Of a DNA stretch of 64,000 bases, positions 63,546-64,000 are shown piece after piece; within the stretch, counting starts at the first letter, position 1, and each line of letters begins with the position of its first letter. The DNA is from Kaistia hirudinis (GTDB taxonomy: Bacteria > Pseudomonadota > Alphaproteobacteria > Rhizobiales > Kaistiaceae). The notes below the pieces were generated by a model, which had not been told where the DNA came from, made no database searches, and saw only the letters and a list, made by a program, of their open reading frames with translations. Location of the stretch: assembly GCF_014196455.1 (NCBI RefSeq), contig NZ_JACIDS010000002.1, positions 620,001 to 684,000 on the forward strand, in the 5' to 3' direction. The translations under genes were made by a program, and so were the position numbers.

Positions 63546-64000
63546 ATGATGGGTGCCGCACAGAAGATCGAGGAACGCTACCGTGTCACGGGCATGGATT
63601 GCGCGGGTTGCGCCGCCAAGATCGACCGGGCGGTGCGGCGCATCGAGGGTGTCGAGGATGTCTCGGTCTCCGTCACGGCAGGCACGCTGGTCGTCCAGCG
63701 GCGGCCGGATGCCGCGATCGAGGGGCCGGTGTCCTCCAGCGTGCGGGCGCTCGGCTATGGCATAACCGCGGCCCCGCGCTCCGGTGCGGCGGTGCCTGCC
63801 GCGCCGGTCGAGGATCACGATCATGCGCATGATCATGAGGACTACGGCCATGCGGCCCACGATCATTCGGGCCACGACCACGCAAGCCACGACCACGCAG
63901 GTCATGACCATGCTGGCCATGATGACGGCAGGGGCGAGTCGGCCCTCGCCGGGATGCACGGCCATGACGACGCCGAGGATGGCGAGCTCGCCTGGTGGCA
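63546..64000 (+). CDS. Heavy-metal P-type ATPase, N-terminal part (partial gene)
   Basis: The frame from the ATG at 63546 (or 63549) stays open to the right edge, giving the first 151 codons. An HMA domain with GMDCAGCAAKID (residues about 17-28) is followed by a His/Asp-rich linker with about eight HDH-type groups at about 95-127. The domain is typical of ZntA/CadA-type exporters for Zn, Cd, Pb or Co. The divergent MerR and the operator support metal-induced expression. The membrane and catalytic domains are outside the window. Confidence 0.9.
   Translation, partial: MMGAAQKIEERYRVTGMDCAGCAAKIDRAVRRIEGVEDVSVSVTAGTLVVQRRPDAAIEGPVSSSVRALGYGITAAPRSGAAVPAAPVEDHDHAHDHEDYGHAAHDHSGHDHASHDHAGHDHAGHDDGRGESALAGMHGHDDAEDGELAWW

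Overview
The window is about 64 kb of GC-rich chromosome from an alphaproteobacterium, most likely of the Hyphomicrobiales (Rhizobiales). The evidence is a CcrM-type GANTC methyltransferase, a split FO operon (a, c, b', b), split glycine decarboxylase subunits, TIGR02301, DUF2007, DUF1499 and PA0069-type radical SAM genes, a LysM-tailed TPR protein beside ispE, and dispersed palindromic intergenic repeats. A genus such as Kaistia is only a guess. No tRNA, rRNA, CRISPR array, prophage or insertion sequence was seen. Both ends cut a gene: gcvT on the left and a metal P-type ATPase on the right.

Layout. 0-3.7 kb: glycine cleavage genes gcvT(partial)-gcvH-gcvPA-gcvPB, with a long palindromic repeat between gcvH and gcvPA. 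3.7-9.5 kb: DUF1284-bioY, two HAD phosphatases, a secreted VWA protein, ccrM behind GANTC and CtrA-like sites, and DUF1993. 9.7-12.6 kb: a secreted protein with about 42 cysteines in its C-terminal half and four 102-bp tandem repeats. 12.5-22.9 kb: mutY, a short pyruvate kinase, an ABC-F ATPase with an overlapping upstream ORF, smc and its downstream partner gene, a DsbA-like oxidase and DUF721/DciA. 23.1-26.7 kb: FO ATP synthase genes, whose likely terminator lies inside the 3' end of convergent rnhB. 26.7-36.6 kb: NYN protein, radical SAM protein, degenerate GT2, moaB, ispE, TPR-LysM protein, polyprenyl diphosphate synthase, DUF2007, N6-methyltransferase, S49 peptidase and a small membrane protein. 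37-42.8 kb: glyS-glyQ, a PLP decarboxylase and an acuI-type reductase. 42.8-47.4 kb: an autotransporter with a pepsin-like passenger, and a SleB-type cell wall hydrolase. 47.5-54.2 kb: ppdK, DUF454, a tyrosine phosphatase, an HD hydrolase, ygfZ and dihydroorotase. 54.2-64 kb: mostly small genes (VOC, Nudix, SRAP, LysE, an SMR guanidinium exporter, DUF1499, MBL, wrbA, SMP-30), then a divergent merR / heavy-metal ATPase pair.

The most unusual item is the autotransporter at 42.8-45.8 kb. Its passenger carries two D-T-G motifs, a pepsin-like flap tyrosine segment, a hydrophobic-hydrophobic-Gly motif and a C-lobe V-F-D...V-G-Y ending, followed by a beta-helical stalk and an outer-membrane barrel. 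This looks like a surface-displayed, two-lobed aspartic protease. A second clear regulatory find is a guanidine-II (mini-ykkC) riboswitch, two ACGA-loop hairpins, directly before the SMR exporter gene at 58.4-58.8 kb.

Most of the rest is housekeeping: one-carbon metabolism, ATP synthesis, chromosome segregation, DNA repair, isoprenoid precursor synthesis and tRNA charging. Gene starts were chosen by homologous N-termini, Shine-Dalgarno sequences, signal peptides and overlaps with neighbours, so several differ from the longest possible reading frame.
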